Assembly: GCA_036380875.1 (NCBI GenBank)
Contig: DASVDX010000035.1
Location: 62,001 to 126,000, forward strand
DNA length: 64,000 bases
DNA from: ZC4RG17 sp036380875
GTDB lineage: Bacteria; Actinomycetota; Acidimicrobiia; Spongiisociales; ZC4RG35
Reading direction: 5' to 3'
Below are positions 25,277 through 33,909 of this stretch, in pieces (the first letter of the stretch is position 1; every line of letters begins with the position of its first letter). Made by a program: the position numbers and the translations under genes. The notes beneath the pieces were generated by a model. That model had not been told where the DNA came from. It searched no databases and worked only from the letters and a program-made list of their open reading frames with translations.

Positions 25277-26152
25277 ATGCCCGCGCCCCGCGACGAGAAC
25301 CCGCGGTTCAATCAGTACGCCCATCCCGAGCGTCTCGTGTCGACCGAATGGGTGGCCGAGCACCTCGACGACCCCTCGGTGGCGATCGTCGAGTCCAACG
25401 AGGACGTCCTCCTCTACGACACGGGTCACATTCCCGGCGCCATCAAGATCGACTGGCACCAGGACCTCAACGACCCGCTCGTCCGGGACTACCTGAACGC
25501 CGAGGACTTCGCCCGCCTGATGTCCGAGAAGGGGATCACCCCGGATCACACCGTGGTCTTCTACGGTGACAACTTCAATTGGTGGGCGGCCTACGCCCTG
25601 TGGGTGTTCACGCTCTTCGGCCACGAGGACGTCCGCCTGCTCGATGGGGGCCGGCAGAAGTGGATCGAGGAAGGGCGGCCCCTGACGACCGACAAGCCCG
25701 ATCGCCCGCCGACCGATTACCCCGTTCCGACCCGCGACGACTCCCGCATCCGCGCCTTCCTCGAGGACGCCCTAGAACATTCGAAGGGACGTGGCCCGCT
25801 CATCGACGTCCGCTCGCCGGAGGAGTATCGCGGGGAGCGCCTCCACATGCCCGACTACCCGAACGAAGGCGCGCTGCGCGGCGGCCACATCCCGGGGGCG
25901 GCGAACGTGCCGTGGAAGAAGGCCGCCAACGACGACGGAACCTTCAAGTCACGCGAGGAGCTCGAGGCGATCTACCTGGAGGAGGCGGGCCTCGACCCCA
26001 ACGACGAGGTCATCGCCTACTGCCGGATCGGAGAGCGCTCGTCGCACACCTGGTTCGTGCTCACGCATCTGCTCGGGTTCGAGAAGGTGCGCAACTACGA
26101 CGGTTCCTGGACCGAATACGGCAACGCGGTTCGCGTGCCGATCGAGCGTTAG
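25277..26152 (+). CDS. sseA: Thiosulfate sulfurtransferase (two-domain rhodanese)
   Basis: The 291-residue protein has two rhodanese domains. The N-terminal one is inactive (HTVVFYGDNFNWWAAY, no Cys), and the C-terminal one has the catalytic Cys249 in AYCRIGERSSHTWF. CRIGERS is the thiosulfate-type loop, not the mercaptopyruvate CGSGVTA loop. It transfers sulfur from thiosulfate to an acceptor. ATG 25277 follows GGAGGA. Its stop codon overlaps the lysA stop by four bases on the other strand. Confidence 0.92.
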   Translation: MPAPRDENPRFNQYAHPERLVSTEWVAEHLDDPSVAIVESNEDVLLYDTGHIPGAIKIDWHQDLNDPLVRDYLNAEDFARLMSEKGITPDHTVVFYGDNFNWWAAYALWVFTLFGHEDVRLLDGGRQKWIEEGRPLTTDKPDRPPTDYPVPTRDDSRIRAFLEDALEHSKGRGPLIDVRSPEEYRGERLHMPDYPNEGALRGGHIPGAANVPWKKAANDDGTFKSREELEAIYLEEAGLDPNDEVIAYCRIGERSSHTWFVLTHLLGFEKVRNYDGSWTEYGNAVRVPIER

Positions 26153-27420
26153 CCGAGGTCGGTCGCGAGGAGGTCCTCGATCGTCTCCCGTCGCACGACG
26201 AGGCGGGCGGTGCCTTTCTCCACGAACACGACTGGCGGTCGCAGCACCTTGTTGTAGTTGGACCCCATCGAGTGCCCGTAGGCGCCGGTGACGGGCGTGG
26301 CCAGATAGTCACCCACCTGCAGATCTTCGGGCACGTAGGCGTCACGCACCAACACGTCGCCCGACTCGCAGTGTTTGCCGACGACCCGCACCAGGCGGGT
26401 ACGGGCCGCCGTGACCGCCCGGGGCAGGAAGGCCTCGTAACCCGACCCGTAGAGGACGGGCCGAGGGTTGTCGCTCATGCCGCCGTCGACGGCGACATAG
26501 GTCCGCACGCCGGGGATCTCCTTGATCGTCCCCACCCGGTAGACGGTGATCGCCGACTGGGCGACGATCGCCCGGCCGGGCTCCGCCCAGATGCGCCCGC
26601 GGAAGCCGGCCGCTTCCGCCCCGGCGCGGATCGTCGCGGCCCACTCCGAGATCGAGGGCGCCGACTCGCCGGTGACGTAGGCCACACCCAAGCCGCCTCC
26701 AACCGACAACTCGGCGAGATCGTGGCGAACGGCGAAGGAAGCGATCACTTCCGCCGCCTCGGCGAACGACTCCGCCCGGAACACCTGGGACCCGATGTGG
26801 GCGTGGATGCCCACCAGGTCGAAGGCGGGGGAGCCCGCCACTCGCTTCACCGCCTCGTCGGCGGCGCCGGTGGAGACCGTGAACCCGAACTTGGTGTCGT
26901 CGTGCCCGGTGCGGATGAACTCGTGGGTGTGGGCTTCGACGCCAGGAGTGATCCGCACCATCACCCGGGGCGGGGTCCGGTGGGGGCCGACCAATGCCTC
27001 CAGGCGGTCGATCTCGTCGAACGAGTCGATCACGAGCAAGCCCACCCCGGCGTCGAGCGCTGCCCGCAGCTCCGATTCCGACTTGTTGTTGCCGTGGACG
27101 ACGAGACGTTCCGGGGGAACTCCGGCGGCCAGGGTCACCGCCATCTCCCCGAGGGTCGACACGTCCACCCGCATCCCCTCTTCGTGGACGAGGGCGGCGA
27201 TCGCCCGGCACAGGAAGGCCTTGGCGGCATACACGGCCGTGTCCCCGAAGGCGGCGACCGCCTCCCGGCACCGGGCCCGGATGTGGTCCGTGTCGTAGAT
27301 GAAGAGCGGCGTCCCGAGCTCGTCTGCCAGGTCCATCACGTCGCATCCGCCGATCCACAGCCGGCCGGCGTCGTCGACGGTCGTCGAGTCGGGCAAGAGG
27401 TGGAGCGGAAGGTGGTTCAC
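26149..27420 (-). CDS. lysA: Diaminopimelate decarboxylase
   Basis: The 423-residue fold-III PLP enzyme makes lysine from meso-diaminopimelate. The PLP lysine is Lys67 in VYAAKAFLC. HGNNKSESEL, GIHAHIGSQ near residue 222, SVGGGLGVAY near 250, AEPGRAIVA near 290 and CESGDVL near 358 follow in family order. GTG 27420 overlaps the stop of the upstream acyl-CoA synthetase by four bases, so the two are probably coupled though metabolically unrelated. Confidence 0.94.
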   Translation of the reverse strand: MNHLPLHLLPDSTTVDDAGRLWIGGCDVMDLADELGTPLFIYDTDHIRARCREAVAAFGDTAVYAAKAFLCRAIAALVHEEGMRVDVSTLGEMAVTLAAGVPPERLVVHGNNKSESELRAALDAGVGLLVIDSFDEIDRLEALVGPHRTPPRVMVRITPGVEAHTHEFIRTGHDDTKFGFTVSTGAADEAVKRVAGSPAFDLVGIHAHIGSQVFRAESFAEAAEVIASFAVRHDLAELSVGGGLGVAYVTGESAPSISEWAATIRAGAEAAGFRGRIWAEPGRAIVAQSAITVYRVGTIKEIPGVRTYVAVDGGMSDNPRPVLYGSGYEAFLPRAVTAARTRLVRVVGKHCESGDVLVRDAYVPEDLQVGDYLATPVTGAYGHSMGSNYNKVLRPPVVFVEKGTARLVVRRETIEDLLATDLG

Positions 27421-29348
27421 AGGCGCCCGATCCCCGCCAGCGAATCGGGGTTCTCGAGGCTCGACAGATCGCCCGGATCGTCGCCCAGGGCGAGGGCGCG
27501 CACCACCCGGCGCATGATCTTCGCCGACCGGGTGCGGGGCAGGTCGTCCACCAGGTGCACCGCCGCCGGGCGGAAGGCCTTGCCGAGAACCCGGACGATC
27601 TCGTCCGCCACCCGGTCCGCCAGCTTCGAGTCATGGGCTGCTTCGGGCGAGGGGACGGCATAGACGACCACGGCCTCGCCTTTGATCGGGTCGGGCACGC
27701 CGATGGCGGCTGCCATCATCACCTCGTCGAGACCGACGGCGGCCGACTCGATCTCCGCCGGCCCGACCCGTTTGCCGGCGATGTTCAGCGTGTCGTCGGA
27801 GCGCCCGTGCAGATACCAGAAGCCGTCCTCGTCGACCGATGCCCAGTCACCGTGGACCCAGACTCCTTCGAACCTCTCCCAGTAAGTGGCGAGGTAGCGG
27901 TCGGGCTCCTTCCAGAAACCCCGCGTCATGCCCGGCCAGGGGGCGCGCAGCACCAACTCCCCGACCTCGCCGCGCACCGATTGGCCGCTCGGGTCGACGA
28001 CGTCGGCCGCCATCCCGAGGGCCGGCCCACCGAGTGAGGTCGGTTTCAGGCCCTGGAGGAGGTTCACACCCAGGATCACGGCGGCGATCTCCGTGCCGCC
28101 GGAGATGTTGACGATGGGCACTCGCTCCTCGCCCACGTCCCGGAAGAGCCACCACCAGGGGTCGGGGTTCAGGGGCTCGCCGGTCGAGCCGAAGGCGGTC
28201 AGCGAAGACAGGTCGTGGCGCCTCGCCTGGCCTGCTCCGTGGGGTTGGAGGGCCCGAATCAAGGTAGGGGAGAGACCCAGGTGGGTGAGACGGTGCTTCT
28301 CTGTTATCTCCCAGATCCGGTCGGGCCCCGGATGGTCGGGAGCGCCGTCGTAGGTGACGGCGGTGGCGCCGTTGGCCAGCGCGGCGATGGTCATCCACGG
28401 GCCCATGATCCAGCCCATGTCCGTCGCCCACATCAGCCGGTCGCCCGGGTGCACGTCGGTGAGGAACGCCCCCTCCTGGGCGATCTTCACGGTCAAGCCC
28501 CCGTGGACGTGCACCGACCCCTTGGGGCGGCCCGTCGTCCCCGAGGTGTAGGCGATCATCACCGGGTGCTCTGAGTCGCAGGGGACGGGGTCGATCGGAT
28601 CGGCGGCCAGCACTTCGTCCCAGGCGACGTCCCTTCCCTCCGTCCACGGAACATCGTCGACCCCCGCATAGGGCACGACCACGACGTGATCGATCCCCCC
28701 GCCGGCGGCGGCGACGGCGGCGTCGGTCACCTCCTTCATCGCCACTAGCTTGCCCCGCCGGGTGAAGCCATCGGCGCAGACGAGCACACGGGGCCGGGGA
28801 TCGAGGAGGCGGCTGGCGACAGCCTCGGCGGCGTATCCGGAGAAGATCGGGATGAAGATCCCCCCCACCCGCGCCGTCGCCAGGAAGGCGGCGATCGCCT
28901 CGGGTGACATGGGAAGGAACACGCCGACGGCGTCACCCGGTTCCACGCCGAGGCGCACCAGTCCGGCGGCGAGCCGGCCGACCGTCTCCTTCAGCTCCGA
29001 GAAGGACCAGGTGAGCGAATCCGACCCTTCCCTCTCGCCGATCACCGCCGGCATGTCCGGCTGGAGCTCCGCCCAGCGGTCGACGCAGGCGGCGGACAGG
29101 TTCAGCTCGCCCCCCACGAACCAGGTGGCCCACTGGGGGCCGCGGGACACGTCCACGACTTCCCGGTAGGGGGTGATGAACGGGATGCCGAGGTATTCGA
29201 CGACCGCGTCCCAGAACCAGGCGGGGTCCTCGATCGACCTGGCGTACAGATCGCCGTATGCGGCGATTCCGTGCTTCGCCATGAAACGAGCCGTGTGCGT
29301 CCGGGAAGCTCGCTCCTCATCGGGTCGCCATACGATCGGCTGGTCCAT
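27417..29348 (-). CDS. Acetyl-CoA synthetase-like AMP-forming ligase
   Basis: The 643-residue enzyme activates a short carboxylic acid through an acyl-adenylate. It has an ACAS_N-type start (YARSIEDPAWFWDAVVEYLG) and the AMP motif MIAYTSGTTGRPKGSVHVHGG near residue 260. GDWASVDEDGFWYLHGRSDD near 500 and the C-terminal lysine motif RTRSAKIMRRVVRA near 610 follow. Length matches Acs, but acetate, propionate and acetoacetate cannot be separated by eye. ATG 29348 has AGGAG at proper spacing; GTG 29351 is too close to it. A minus-strand TACGCT (plus 29377-29382) may be the -10. Confidence 0.87.
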   Translation of the reverse strand: MDQPIVWRPDEERASRTHTARFMAKHGIAAYGDLYARSIEDPAWFWDAVVEYLGIPFITPYREVVDVSRGPQWATWFVGGELNLSAACVDRWAELQPDMPAVIGEREGSDSLTWSFSELKETVGRLAAGLVRLGVEPGDAVGVFLPMSPEAIAAFLATARVGGIFIPIFSGYAAEAVASRLLDPRPRVLVCADGFTRRGKLVAMKEVTDAAVAAAGGGIDHVVVVPYAGVDDVPWTEGRDVAWDEVLAADPIDPVPCDSEHPVMIAYTSGTTGRPKGSVHVHGGLTVKIAQEGAFLTDVHPGDRLMWATDMGWIMGPWMTIAALANGATAVTYDGAPDHPGPDRIWEITEKHRLTHLGLSPTLIRALQPHGAGQARRHDLSSLTAFGSTGEPLNPDPWWWLFRDVGEERVPIVNISGGTEIAAVILGVNLLQGLKPTSLGGPALGMAADVVDPSGQSVRGEVGELVLRAPWPGMTRGFWKEPDRYLATYWERFEGVWVHGDWASVDEDGFWYLHGRSDDTLNIAGKRVGPAEIESAAVGLDEVMMAAAIGVPDPIKGEAVVVYAVPSPEAAHDSKLADRVADEIVRVLGKAFRPAAVHLVDDLPRTRSAKIMRRVVRALALGDDPGDLSSLENPDSLAGIGRL

Positions 29349-29427
29349 CACGCTCCTGTCCCTCTTCGCCCATCAGAGCGTATCCCAGGATCACCCGGAG
29401 ATGGCAACAGCCGAGATGCCTTGCTCC

Positions 29428-29433
29428 TACGCT
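29428..29433 (+). promoter_or_regulatory. Candidate -10 for leaderless AI-2E transporter gene
   Basis: TACGCT lies six bases before ATG 29440 with no ribosome-binding site. The region also carries the divergent acyl-CoA synthetase promoter. Confidence 0.4.
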
Positions 29434-29439
29434 TAGGCG

Positions 29440-30549
29440 ATGGTCGGCCGACCCCCCGACGAGATGGACTCCGGTTCGCTCCGGCGGGCGTCACTCACTG
29501 TGGCGATCACCCTCCTGGGCGTCGCCGCCGTCCTGTGGCTGCTGTTCCAGCTCCGCGGCCTGCTCTACATGATCTTCGTGTCCCTGTTCATCGCCGTTGC
29601 GTTGGAACCGGCCGTGCAGTTCCTCGACCGGAGGGGTTGGAGGCGGGGGCTCGCCACGGGGGCGGTGCTCCTCGTCGTCACGTTGCTGATCATGGCGCTG
29701 TTCGCCTCCGTGGTTCCGGCCGTGGTCTCGCAGGCGGCGGAGTTGATCACCTCGGTGCCCGAGTACATCGCCGCGGTCGAAGAGCAAGTGGGCAACTGGC
29801 TCGACATCAGCCTCCTCGACCCGGAGGCCGAGAGGGAGTTCTCGGGCCTGGGGAGCCTCCTCCAGCAGGTCGGGAGCGGGGTGGCGGGAGGCATCCTCGG
29901 CATCGGCTCGACGGTGGTGGGGGTCCTCTTCCAGGGCCTCACCATCGCCCTCTTCACCTTCTACATGGTGGCCGAGGGACCCAAGCTGCGACGCACCGTC
30001 CTGTCGTTCCTGCCCGCCGACCGCCAACGCGAGGCGCTCCGGATCTGGGAGATCGCCGTCGACAAGACCGGAGGGTACGTCTACTCGCGCATCATCCTGG
30101 CGGTCGTCTCGGCGGCGTTCACGACCGGTCTGCTCCTGGTGCTCCGTGTCGACTACGCACTGGCGATGGGGATCTGGGTCGGCGTCCTCGGACAGTTCAT
30201 CCCCGTCGTCGGCACCTATGTCGGTGCCGCCCTCCCCGTCCTCGTCGCCCTGGCCGACGACATCTGGAAGGCGGTCTGGGTCCTCGTAGGATTGGTGGCG
30301 TACCAGCAACTGGAGAACCTCGTCATAGCTCCCAAAGTCACGTCGAAGACGATGGCGATCCACCCGGCGGTGTCCGTGGCCGCGATCATCATCGGCGGGA
30401 CGCTCATGGGCGCCTCCGGGGTGGTGTTGGCGTTGCCGGTCTCGGCGATCATCCAGGCCGTCATCTCGACGACCATCGACCGTCATCAGGTCATCGCCGA
30501 GGCCGAAGAGCTGGAACCGCCGGAGTCGCAAACGCCTGAAACGGCGTGA
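29440..30549 (+). CDS. AI-2E family transporter
   Basis: The 369-residue membrane protein matches the AI-2E/PerM family. It has two N-terminal membrane segments separated by EPAVQFLDRRGWRR, a soluble helical region, and four or five C-terminal segments including GQFIPVVGTYVGAALPV and NLVIAPKVTSKTMAIHP near residue 295-310, the family signature. The name comes from TqsA; other members act as antiporters or permeases of unknown cargo. It is monocistronic. Confidence 0.9.
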   Translation: MVGRPPDEMDSGSLRRASLTVAITLLGVAAVLWLLFQLRGLLYMIFVSLFIAVALEPAVQFLDRRGWRRGLATGAVLLVVTLLIMALFASVVPAVVSQAAELITSVPEYIAAVEEQVGNWLDISLLDPEAEREFSGLGSLLQQVGSGVAGGILGIGSTVVGVLFQGLTIALFTFYMVAEGPKLRRTVLSFLPADRQREALRIWEIAVDKTGGYVYSRIILAVVSAAFTTGLLLVLRVDYALAMGIWVGVLGQFIPVVGTYVGAALPVLVALADDIWKAVWVLVGLVAYQQLENLVIAPKVTSKTMAIHPAVSVAAIIIGGTLMGASGVVLALPVSAIIQAVISTTIDRHQVIAEAEELEPPESQTPETA

Positions 30550-30573
30550 AAACGCGACCACTCCGGCGAGTAG

Positions 30574-30603
30574 TTGCGACCCCCTTTCTCCGAGGTATAT
30601 GCT
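30574..30603 (+). promoter_or_regulatory. Sigma70-like promoter of the peptide ABC operon
   Basis: TTGCGA (30574-30579) and TATGCT (30598-30603) are 18 bases apart. The leader of about 50 bases ends with GAGGGAAG before ATG 30663. This is the clearest -35/-10 pair in the window. Confidence 0.55.
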
Positions 30604-30662
30604 CGCCCGCATGACGCAGGGCCTCTGCGTCTCGTATGCACCCAAGCAAGAGGGAAGATCCG

Positions 30663-32648
30663 ATGAGAGCAACTAGAACGAGGGCGTCTTTCGTGCGCCT
30701 CTTCGCTCTTCTCGCTGTACTCGCCATGGTGGCCGCCGCCTGCACAGGCGGCGGATCCGCGGACACGACCACCGCGGACACCGGAACCGAGACCACTGAG
30801 GGGACGACGGGGACCACGGCGCCGCCCGACACCGGTGACGACACCGCGCCGAGCACCACGGCGGGGGACGGCGGGACCGGTGGCCAACTCGACACGTTCA
30901 CGGCGGGCATCTTCGCCGACGTCACCACCGACAACCTGTGGAACAACCTCGACCAGGGCAACTCGGTGTGGAACAGCTACGTTCTCACCCCGACGTCGGA
31001 CACGCCCTACACGGTTGCCTATCCCGGCATCGAGGTGGTGCCCCAGCTGGCCGACGGTCCGCTGGAGCCGGCTCGCCAGGAAGGCGACGTGTGGATCGGC
31101 GAGTTCCGCCTCCGTGAGGACGCCGTCTGGTCCGACGGTGAGCCGATCACGGCCGAGGACGTGGCCTTCACCTACAACACCGCTCGCGAGTTCAACCTCT
31201 CGGTCAACTGGGCGGACTATCTCGACGCCGACGTCGTCGAGAGCGTCGAAGCCGTCGACGAGCGCACGGTTCGGGTGACCTTCAACTCGCAGCCGGGTCT
31301 GGGCGTCTGGGGTCTCGGCAACAGCGTTCCGCTGATGCCGATCATGCCCGAGCACTTCTGGGGCCCGGTCGTCGAAGAGGCGCGGGGGACCGACGATCCG
31401 CGTGCGACCCTCCTCGCCGCTTCCGGCCAGGGCGCTCCGGCTGCCGGCCCGACTGTGTTCACGGAGCGCCAGGAAGGCTCCTTCGCGGCGGCCACGGCCA
31501 ACGAGAGCTACACCCGGATGGGTGAGGAGATCACCTCCGGTGACGTGACCTACACCTTCGGGCCGTTCGCCCGGAACTACCAGTACCCGGTCTACGCCGG
31601 CCAGGACCAGGCCGTTCTGGCACTGGCGAACGGGGAAGTGGACTTCCTGCTCAACCCGCTGGGCATGCAGCAGGGCTTCCGCGAGCAGGTCGAGGCGAAT
31701 CCGGACCTGACCGCCGTCGTCAACCCGACGAATGGCTACCGGTTCCTCGCCTTCAACCACACCCGGGCGCCGATGAGCGACCCCGCATTCCGGGATGCTC
31801 TCACCCTGCTGATCAACAAGGAGTTCGTCACCGAACAACTCCTGCAGGGAGTGGCCTTCCCCCTGTACGTGCTGCTGCCTGAGGGCAACACTTCCTGGTA
31901 CAACGAGGAGGTGGCGGCCGAGATCGGCGCGGCCAACGGCCAGGGCATGGACGACGACACCCGTCGGGCGGAAGCGATCCGCATCCTGACCGAGGCCGGC
32001 TACAGCTGGGAGCAGCAGCCGGGTTGGGCCGATGGCGATGGCAACATCTCGTCGGAGCCCGGTGAGGGTCTGTCCTTCACCCCCGGTTCGGGTCTGATCG
32101 GTCCCGATGGCGAGCCGATCCCGCAGCTGGAGCTGATCCACCCCACGGCCAGCTACGACCCGCTGCGGGCCACGTTCGGCAGCTACATCGCCGGTGTCGC
32201 CCAGGAGCTCGGTATTCCGGTCGTGTCGGTCCCGACCGACTTCAACAAGATCATCAACGATCACTACACGCCGGACTCCGAGGGCAACTATCCGCTCGAC
32301 TACGACATGCACATCCTGGGTTACTCGCTCGGCAACGCCGCCTTCCCGACTTTCCACGGAGAGTTCTTCGGGACGGGCGCCGGCGCCAACAACATGGGTT
32401 ACAGCAACCCCGAGCTCGACGAGCTCGCGACCCAGTTCAACGCTGTCCAGTCGGTGGAAGAGGCCTACGACATCCTGTGGGAGATGGAGCGGATCATCGC
32501 TACCGACAAGCCCCACGTGCCTCTGTTCGACACGGGCATCCTGGAGTTCTACAGCAACGAAGTCCAGTTCCCGTTCACGGAGACGCTGTCGGGCCTCCAG
32601 TTCCTGCAGAGCTCCGGCTTCCTGCCGGCACTGGTCACCACTCGCTGA
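30663..32648 (+). CDS. ABC importer substrate-binding lipoprotein, family 5
   Basis: The 661-residue protein begins with a lipoprotein signal (LAVLAMVAAAC, lipid cysteine near residue 23) and a Thr/Gly/Glu-rich linker of about 50 residues. A family 5 (dipeptide/nickel/oligopeptide) binding fold follows, seen in FRLREDAVWSDGEPITAEDVAFTYN near residue 145. It captures ligand outside the cell for the permeases encoded next. ATG 30663 has a good ribosome site; ATG 30636 would put charged residues before the signal peptide. The ligand cannot be told from sequence. Confidence 0.9.
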   Translation: MRATRTRASFVRLFALLAVLAMVAAACTGGGSADTTTADTGTETTEGTTGTTAPPDTGDDTAPSTTAGDGGTGGQLDTFTAGIFADVTTDNLWNNLDQGNSVWNSYVLTPTSDTPYTVAYPGIEVVPQLADGPLEPARQEGDVWIGEFRLREDAVWSDGEPITAEDVAFTYNTAREFNLSVNWADYLDADVVESVEAVDERTVRVTFNSQPGLGVWGLGNSVPLMPIMPEHFWGPVVEEARGTDDPRATLLAASGQGAPAAGPTVFTERQEGSFAAATANESYTRMGEEITSGDVTYTFGPFARNYQYPVYAGQDQAVLALANGEVDFLLNPLGMQQGFREQVEANPDLTAVVNPTNGYRFLAFNHTRAPMSDPAFRDALTLLINKEFVTEQLLQGVAFPLYVLLPEGNTSWYNEEVAAEIGAANGQGMDDDTRRAEAIRILTEAGYSWEQQPGWADGDGNISSEPGEGLSFTPGSGLIGPDGEPIPQLELIHPTASYDPLRATFGSYIAGVAQELGIPVVSVPTDFNKIINDHYTPDSEGNYPLDYDMHILGYSLGNAAFPTFHGEFFGTGAGANNMGYSNPELDELATQFNAVQSVEEAYDILWEMERIIATDKPHVPLFDTGILEFYSNEVQFPFTETLSGLQFLQSSGFLPALVTTR

Positions 32649-32656
32649 TCCGACCA

Positions 32657-32692
32657 GAGGTGGGAGGCAGCCGCTTGGCTGCCTCCCACCTC
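32657..32692 (+). terminator. Perfect 16-bp hairpin after binding-protein gene
   Basis: The arms 32657-32672 (GAGGTGGGAGGCAGCC) and 32677-32692 pair without mismatch around the loop GCTT. No U-run follows. In binding-protein operons such hairpins protect the upstream mRNA and attenuate transcription, giving more binding protein than permease. The permease start is 50 bases downstream. Confidence 0.85.
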
Positions 32693-32741
32693 CTCTATAT
32701 CCCCCGATGTATCCACTGCTCCCGATCCAGCGAAGCGCCCG

Positions 32742-33899
32742 ATGACCAGGTTCCTGGCCCGCCGCCTGGTTCAGATGGCGGTCCTCTTCGTCGTCTTCTT
32801 GACGATCGTCTGGCTGCTGCTCCAGGCGATGCCAGGCGACATCACCAACACCATGGTTGGGAACCCCGACATCCCCCCAGAGGTGCGGATGGACATCCGG
32901 GAGCGTCTCGGTCTCGACCGTCCGCTGTGGCAGCAGTACCTCACTTACCTGGTGAACTTCTTCCGGGGTGAGTGGGGAGTCAGCTTCAGCCGCTACCCAC
33001 AGCCCGTGTCGAATGTCATCTGGGCCGCGCTGCCCCGGACTCTCGTGCTCTTCTTGACCGCCACCCTCCTCGCCTTCTGGATGGGCTTCAAGAGCGGCAA
33101 GCTCATCGCCTGGGGCCGGGGCGGAACCACCGAGCAGACCTTCATCGTCGGCGGTGTGTTCCTCCAGACGGTGTTCTATCCCTGGTTCGCCATAGTGATG
33201 ATGTGGCTGTTCGGCTTCTACCTGGGCTGGTTCCCGATCGGGCGATTCATCACCGCCCAGGTGTGGCAGGGCTCACCTTTCAATGCCAACGACATGTTCG
33301 AGGAGCTCATCGTCACGGCTTTCGTCGCCGCGCTCGTCTACACGATCGGCCGGCAGGTCGTGCGACGCCTCGCCACGAGCGTCGTGTGGGAAGGCCGCTT
33401 CCGCTCACTCCTGGCGCTCGTGTCGGTGGGCGGGCTCGTTCTCTACTGGTACCTCCATCCCGGCCGGACCTACGCGGCCGACATCGTCCACCACCTCATG
33501 CTCCCGGTCATCACGCTGGGGCTGGTGACATTCGGAGCGACCATGCTGCTCACCCGCAGCGCCATGCTCGAGACCCTGGAGGACGACTACATCCTCACTG
33601 CCCGGGCCAAGGGGCTTCCCGACAAGGCGATCCGCGATCGCCACGCCGCCCGCAACGCCATGCTCCCGGTCACCACGTCGCTCGTCCTTTCCCTGGCCTT
33701 CGTGATCGGAGGCGGCATCGTCACCGAGTTCGTTTTCTCCTGGCCAGGGATGGGCTCGCTGCTCCTCGAGGCGATCCGGGTGTCGGACATCCCCCTGGCC
33801 GCCGCCATCCTCGCCATGACGGGTGTCCTCGCCTTGTTCGGCCACTTGGTCGCCGACATCCTCTACTCCGTCCTAGACCCAAGGATTCGCATAACGTGA
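32742..33899 (+). CDS. ABC importer permease (DppB type)
   Basis: The 385-residue permease has the DppB N-terminus (FLARRLVQMAVLFVVFLTIVWLL) and an EAA loop (TARAKGLPDKAIRDRHAARN near residue 285) that docks the ATPase. It is about 50 residues longer than usual. The extra length is a mid-protein stretch with an added hydrophobic segment (LLALVSVGGLVLYWYL near residue 222). It pairs with the DppC-type protein encoded next. Confidence 0.9.
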   Translation: MTRFLARRLVQMAVLFVVFLTIVWLLLQAMPGDITNTMVGNPDIPPEVRMDIRERLGLDRPLWQQYLTYLVNFFRGEWGVSFSRYPQPVSNVIWAALPRTLVLFLTATLLAFWMGFKSGKLIAWGRGGTTEQTFIVGGVFLQTVFYPWFAIVMMWLFGFYLGWFPIGRFITAQVWQGSPFNANDMFEELIVTAFVAALVYTIGRQVVRRLATSVVWEGRFRSLLALVSVGGLVLYWYLHPGRTYAADIVHHLMLPVITLGLVTFGATMLLTRSAMLETLEDDYILTARAKGLPDKAIRDRHAARNAMLPVTTSLVLSLAFVIGGGIVTEFVFSWPGMGSLLLEAIRVSDIPLAAAILAMTGVLALFGHLVADILYSVLDPRIRIT

Positions 33900-33909
33900 G
33901 GGGACAGAC

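Noticed and set aside
25579..27663. A 694-codon plus-strand frame across sseA, lysA and the acyl-CoA synthetase
   Set aside because: It crosses three well-supported genes in the wrong frame or strand and encodes Arg/His/Gly-rich sequence without motifs.
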